From contig JAKSTN010000029.1 of NCBI GenBank assembly GCA_024402535.1, positions 1 through 35,734 of the forward strand: a stretch of 35,734 bases of DNA, read 5' to 3'. Of the stretch, positions 32,169 through 35,734 are shown piece after piece. The translations under genes were made by a program, and so were the position numbers. The notes beneath the pieces were generated by a model, which was not told where the DNA came from, ran no database searches, and saw only the letters and a program-made list of their open reading frames with translations. Source of the stretch: Treponema sp. (lineage in GTDB: Bacteria > Spirochaetota > Spirochaetia > Treponematales > Treponemataceae). Every line of letters starts with the position of its first letter. Position 1 is the first letter of the stretch.

Positions 32169-34229
32169 ATGTCTGACAAAACCATTCGCGAACAGTTACA
32201 CGAAACAGCTCTGAAAGCCCCCCATTCTGCAGGCGTTTACCTGTGGCGCAATGCCGAAGGTACCGTCATTTATGTCGGCAAGGCAAAAGTGCTGAAAAAC
32301 CGTTTGTCTTCATATTTTTCAGGCCAGAAAAACATAAAAACTCAGCTCTTAATTGCCAATGCCGTAAGCATTGAATACATTGTTACAGCAAATGAGTACG
32401 AAGCACTGCTTCTTGAAAACAATTTAATCAAGAAATACAGCCCCCGCTACAACATCTGTCTTAAAGACGGAAAAAGTTACCCCGTAATCCGCATAACCAA
32501 CGAAGAATTTCCGAAGATTTACCGTACCAGAACCGTTCATCACGACGGCTCTCAGTATTACGGACCTTTTCCCGACGTTTACGCTCTGGATACCTTTCTT
32601 GAAACAATTTTCAAGCTTTACCCTTTGCGCCGGTGCAGGACTTTCAAAAGCAGATCATCCCCATGTCTTTACTATCATATGGGTCAGTGCAAGGCACCAT
32701 GCTGTAAAAAAATTACAAAAGAGTCCTACACTGAATATTTCGGCGAAATTATTTCCCTACTTGAGGGAAAAGATGATGCAGCCATAGAACGGCTTAAAAC
32801 TGAAATGCGGGCGGCCGCAGATGAACTGAACTTTGAAAAAGCCGCCCGTCTTCGTGACGGCATAAACGCTCTAAACGTGCTGCACAACCAGAATATAGTA
32901 GAAAGTTTCGACGAAAATGACTCAGACTACATTGCATACTGGCGCGAAGGCGAACTTGTTAGCTTTACAGTGCTGAAAATCCGTAACGGAAAACTTTTAG
33001 GCCGCAACAATTTCCGGGAAATCAGCCTGAACGAGGATGACGAACTGGTTGCCGAGTTCATGAACGCATATTACAACTCGCCGGATCAAATTCCTCCATA
33101 TATATATGTGAGCACAAGCGCCATGCTGCCTAAAACAACGACTGAGCCTTCACAAACAGACGAGCTCCCTAAGGCGTCACTGGCCTCCAATGAGGCGTCA
33201 CAATCACAGAACGCCGCTTCCGCCACCTCTGACGCCGCGGAAACACCCGAAGACACCCGTGGAGACGTAAACCGATGGCTCCACGACACATACGGCGTAG
33301 ACTCGCAGATTATCCTTGTTACCGATGACATTCCGTCGGCTCCGCGCCACAAAGCCGCCATCCAGATGGCAACCCAGAACGCCCACGAAGACATTATCCG
33401 CCGCCTTCGCGAACGGGGCGACACACCGGCAATGGAAGAACTTAAAGACCGTCTCCACCTGGACCGCCTTCCGATCCGCATCGAAGGTTTCGATATTGCC
33501 CATATCGGCGGAAAATGGCCGGTTGCATCCCTTATCAGCTTTTACAACGGAAACCCGGACAAAAAGAATTACCGCTACTTCCGTCTTAAAACCACTGATG
33601 GTTTAATAGATGACTTTGCTTCCATGCGCGAAGCCGTAACCCGCCGCTACACAAGACTTCTGAACGAAGGCGCCGACATGCCTGACCTGCTTTTAATAGA
33701 CGGTGGTATCGGTCAGGTAAACGCGGTAGATGCCGTAATCAAAGCCCTGGGCCTTGATATTCCGATCGCAGGTCTTGCAAAACGTGATGAAGAAATCTGG
33801 CGCCCGCACACAAGTGAGCCGATTTGTCTTCCAAAGCGGTCAGATGCACTCAGACTTTTGCAGCGGGTCCGTGATGAGACCCACCGCTTTGCCACAAGCC
33901 GGAACCAGAGGCTCCGCACAAAAGAAAACGTGGTTTCCATTTTTATGGAACTTCCTGGCGTTGGCGAAAAACGTGCCCTCACCCTGCAGAAAAAATACAC
34001 AACCCTGGAAAATCTTTGCAAGCAGAAGCCGGCTGATATTGCGGAAACCATCAAAATCAAGGAAGAAGACGCAGCCGACATGCTGGCCTTTGCCTACGAG
34101 CTTCTGGAAATCAGGAACGAAAAGAAGGCCGAGCAGAAGCTTTCACTTATCAAAGCGGGAACTACCAAGGAACTTGCCGCAGAAGCGGGCCGCCTTGCAG
34201 GCCTTGCCGACGAAGCTTTGGGGCTTTAG
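32169..34229 (+). CDS. uvrC: Excinuclease ABC subunit C
   Basis: This nuclease subunit makes both cuts during nucleotide excision repair, together with UvrA and UvrB. It has an N-terminal GIY-YIG domain (about 18-95) with SAGVYLWRNAEGTVIYVGKAK. A Cys-rich region follows with CPCLYYH-like spacing (SSPCLYYHMGQCKAPC). The UVR motif is at about 200-235 (ERLKTEMRAAADELNFEKAARLRD). The RNase H-like C-terminal nuclease domain shows FDIAHIGGKWPVASLI and LLIDGGIGQVNA. It ends with a helix-hairpin-helix (MELPGVGEKRALTLQKKY). At 686 residues it is longer than usual (about 600-620). The excess is an Ala/Ser/Thr/Glu-rich linker at about 315-360. There is no ribosome site. Confidence 0.96.
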   Translation: MSDKTIREQLHETALKAPHSAGVYLWRNAEGTVIYVGKAKVLKNRLSSYFSGQKNIKTQLLIANAVSIEYIVTANEYEALLLENNLIKKYSPRYNICLKDGKSYPVIRITNEEFPKIYRTRTVHHDGSQYYGPFPDVYALDTFLETIFKLYPLRRCRTFKSRSSPCLYYHMGQCKAPCCKKITKESYTEYFGEIISLLEGKDDAAIERLKTEMRAAADELNFEKAARLRDGINALNVLHNQNIVESFDENDSDYIAYWREGELVSFTVLKIRNGKLLGRNNFREISLNEDDELVAEFMNAYYNSPDQIPPYIYVSTSAMLPKTTTEPSQTDELPKASLASNEASQSQNAASATSDAAETPEDTRGDVNRWLHDTYGVDSQIILVTDDIPSAPRHKAAIQMATQNAHEDIIRRLRERGDTPAMEELKDRLHLDRLPIRIEGFDIAHIGGKWPVASLISFYNGNPDKKNYRYFRLKTTDGLIDDFASMREAVTRRYTRLLNEGADMPDLLLIDGGIGQVNAVDAVIKALGLDIPIAGLAKRDEEIWRPHTSEPICLPKRSDALRLLQRVRDETHRFATSRNQRLRTKENVVSIFMELPGVGEKRALTLQKKYTTLENLCKQKPADIAETIKIKEEDAADMLAFAYELLEIRNEKKAEQKLSLIKAGTTKELAAEAGRLAGLADEALGL

Positions 34230-34338
34230 CCGGAGCTGCGGCGCGGGTCGCGCCTTTCCTGCTTTCCGCAGCTCGCCGTCTACCGCGGCTCGTCCACTCG
34301 CTCCACTCGGGACTGCTTCGCAGCTGCTTCAATCAGGG
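34230..34338. other. GC-rich structured gap between uvrC and the nuclease-like gene
   Basis: GAGCTGCGG (34233-34241) pairs with CCGCAGCTC (34266-34274), and a GCGC-GGGTC-GCGC hairpin (34240-34253 region) lies inside the loop. The following CCACTCGCTCCACTCGG stretch is repetitive. There is no T tract and no reading frame. It may act as a bidirectional terminator between convergent genes, or be a REP-like element. Its base composition is higher in GC than most gaps in this window. Confidence 0.4.
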
Positions 34339-35166
34339 CTAGTTTGCCTCAAAGATTTTATCCAGCATCTTTTCAAGAAATCTTGAATCAAAAGGCATTT
34401 CGGAAGTCTCAAAAGTAAACAGAAAACGGTCTCCTGGGAAAAATCCGTTTGCGATATAGGCGCTTATTTTCTTCAGCGCGTTACGACAATATTCCGGATC
34501 CTCCATAAGGCCGAAGTGCTCAAGAATTATTTCCCGGCGGTCCGGACCAAGAATCGTAAAGTCCGGATAAAACGTTGCCGTCCGGACGCGCCCCACCTTC
34601 AGTTCCAGGGGAAACTCATACCTGTAAGAAATGCCCCGAACTTCCAGAAGGTCTGCAATAATCTTTTCAGACTTAGACCTGACCGTTTCACCGCGACTCG
34701 TAGTAAAGCGGGCACATTCTTCAGAGATCTCTTTTCCCTTATAAGTAACGGCCCGCCAGGCAGCAATGAACTCAGCGTCTGTCATTTCGTTTTCCGAAGG
34801 CGGCGAAACAAGAGTCCTGAACACCGGTTGCCCGACTTTTATATTTTTCACTTCTGTTTCAGGAAGCTGGTCCAGGAAAGATGAAATGGCGCGAGAGTAC
34901 TGCTCAGCGATTCGAATAAGTTCTTCCGTGTATTCTTTCTGAGCAAGGCGGCGGGCAAGCTTCAAATCCGCGCCATTTTTCTGTGACAGATAATGACCAT
35001 TGTGCTCGCCTTTCCTTGTAACATGGAAAAACTGCGTATATCCCCTGGTTCTTCGGATTCGGAGGCGTCCTTCGTCCGGCATTCTGGAAAGGCGGGCACG
35101 AGCCTTTTTTGCAAGAGCATCAAAATAAAGTTTTTTAGCCTCTAACTGTGCAATAATCTTTTTCAT
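34339..35166 (-). CDS. PD-(D/E)XK-type nuclease-like protein, next to the 219-bp repeat array
   Basis: The protein is about 275 residues. The N-terminal half is a basic helical region (about 1-105) with many Arg and Lys, and a GYTQFFHVTRKG segment. The C-terminal half (about 155-275) contains RSKSEKIIADLLEVRGISYRYEFPL-like sequence with E167, then FYPDFTIL (D202) and IILEHFGLMEDPEY (E216). This E...PD...E-H-x-G layout matches a variant of the PD-(D/E)XK nuclease fold found in some helicase-associated domains, with the usual lysine replaced by histidine. The ATG at 35164-35166 is favoured over one 48 bases upstream that adds an unlikely hydrophobic leader. TATATATAG directly precedes it. Function is unproven. 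Confidence 0.7.
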   Translation of the reverse strand: MKKIIAQLEAKKLYFDALAKKARARLSRMPDEGRLRIRRTRGYTQFFHVTRKGEHNGHYLSQKNGADLKLARRLAQKEYTEELIRIAEQYSRAISSFLDQLPETEVKNIKVGQPVFRTLVSPPSENEMTDAEFIAAWRAVTYKGKEISEECARFTTSRGETVRSKSEKIIADLLEVRGISYRYEFPLELKVGRVRTATFYPDFTILGPDRREIILEHFGLMEDPEYCRNALKKISAYIANGFFPGDRFLFTFETSEMPFDSRFLEKMLDKIFEAN

Positions 35167-35215
35167 GCTATATATATAGACAAAAATGTGCAAAAAACGG
35201 CAAAAGGCCCGCATG

Positions 35216-35734
35216 ATTTTTGATTTTTGCTATAATTTCCGCAATTTTTGCCCTTTTTATAACAAAGTTCACATCTTATGATGCTTGGTGGGCCCCGCGG
35301 GGGCGCCATACGCCCCCGCAGAGGCGTCATGGGGCGGCCGGGTGCGTCATTTTGCTATAACTTCAAACGAAATTGCCAGTTTTATAGCAAACTGCAGGCT
35401 GTTCGCAAATGGCCGCCTTCTTTTGCGGGGCCGGTTCTCCTATTTTTGCTATAATTCCAACGCAAAACCTACGTTTTATAGCAAAACCCGCAGTTCATGG
35501 CGCCTTTCGGGCCCCGCGGAGGCGCGAATCGCCCCGGCAGGGTGTTATGGAGGCGGCCGGGCACGTTTTTTTGCTATAACTTCAAACGAAATTGCCACTT
35601 TTATAGCAAACTGTAAGCCTGTTTCAAATGGCCGCCTTCTTTTGCGGGGCCGATTCTCCTATTTTTGCTATAATTCCAGCGCAAAACCTACGTTTTATAG
35701 CAAAACCCGCAGTTCATGGCGCCTTTCAGGCCCC
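35216..35734. repeat. Tandem array with 219-bp period built from inverted TTGCTATAA motifs and GC-rich palindromes (continues past the window)
   Basis: The landmark TTGCTATAAT recurs at 35227, 35446 and 35665, and TTGCTATAAC at 35352 and 35571. All same-type spacings are exactly 219 bases. Each unit has two elements in which TTTGCTATAA faces TTATAGCAAA across 21 bases. Between elements lie GC-rich blocks, such as GGGGCCG-type runs with GGGCCCCGCGG palindromes. The first copy (35216-35265) is diverged and the next two are nearly identical. No coding frame spans the array. It begins about 50 bases upstream of the nuclease-like gene. CRISPR is unlikely because unit and spacer sizes do not fit. 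Confidence 0.9.

Noticed and set aside
35167..35214. Longer N-terminus of the nuclease-like protein (starting at 35214)
   Set aside because: It adds an unusual Cys/Phe/Tyr-rich leader encoded by AT-rich promoter-like DNA. No ribosome site supports it.
35216..35734. CRISPR array
   Set aside because: The period is 219 bases with repeated interiors, there are no 25-40-base repeats with unique spacers, and no cas genes are nearby.
1..35734. tRNA or rRNA genes
   Set aside because: I saw no cloverleaf with conserved GGTTCGA-type arms and no rRNA-like stretch on either strand by eye. A dedicated scan could change this.

Overview
The window reads as a piece of a spirochaete chromosome, most likely a gut or rumen Treponema-like species. 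This is an inference: no rRNA or marker gene is present. The supports are AT-rich intergenic DNA with strong TATAAT-type promoters, a MurJ flippase, a membrane adenylate cyclase paired with a coiled-coil membrane protein, large TPR and LamG/Fn3 proteins, and a secreted GH5 glucanase lipoprotein that suggests plant-polysaccharide use.

Layout. 1-4950: the start of ilvD (partial), a membrane HD-GYP phosphodiesterase, ilvB, and a short RsmI-like methyltransferase. 5047-8073: a GH5 glucanase lipoprotein followed 12 bp later by a NarL-type response regulator with an unusual C-terminal extension. 8081-12363: an ABC importer of the TrpX/COG2984 type. Its binding-protein gene (8158-9144) is separated from its permease and ATPase genes (10595-12363) by about 1.45 kb. 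That insert carries a Phd/VapC-type toxin-antitoxin operon and a candidate type I toxin-antitoxin locus: a 32-residue membrane peptide, a predicted antisense RNA, and matching 5' ends on both transcripts. 12367-19977: a two-component system with a small secreted protein, divergent from a second small secreted protein and a TolC-MacA-MacB-type export operon. Three 11-bp direct repeats lie between them. 19993-21633: a prephenate dehydratase-DAHP synthase fusion. 21711-24880: the coiled-coil membrane protein and adenylate cyclase. 24991-27840: murJ and an M24 aminopeptidase. 27837-32162: a 932-residue TPR protein and a LamG/Fn3 secreted protein. 32169-34229: uvrC. 34339-35166: a PD-(D/E)XK-like protein. 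From about 35215 to the window end there is a tandem array with a 219-bp period, built from inverted TTGCTATAA motifs and GC-rich palindromes.

Themes. Several genes (murJ, the ABC permease, ilvB, uvrC) have a -10 box 6 to 13 bases before the start codon and no ribosome binding site, which suggests leaderless or nearly leaderless mRNAs. Signalling is dense: HD-GYP, adenylate cyclase, and two response regulators. The two toxin-antitoxin loci stand back to back and share an operator/promoter region at 10199-10216. The best candidates for undescribed biology are the type I locus at 10209-10542 and the 219-bp array. All functional statements rest on motif recognition by eye. No database search was possible.
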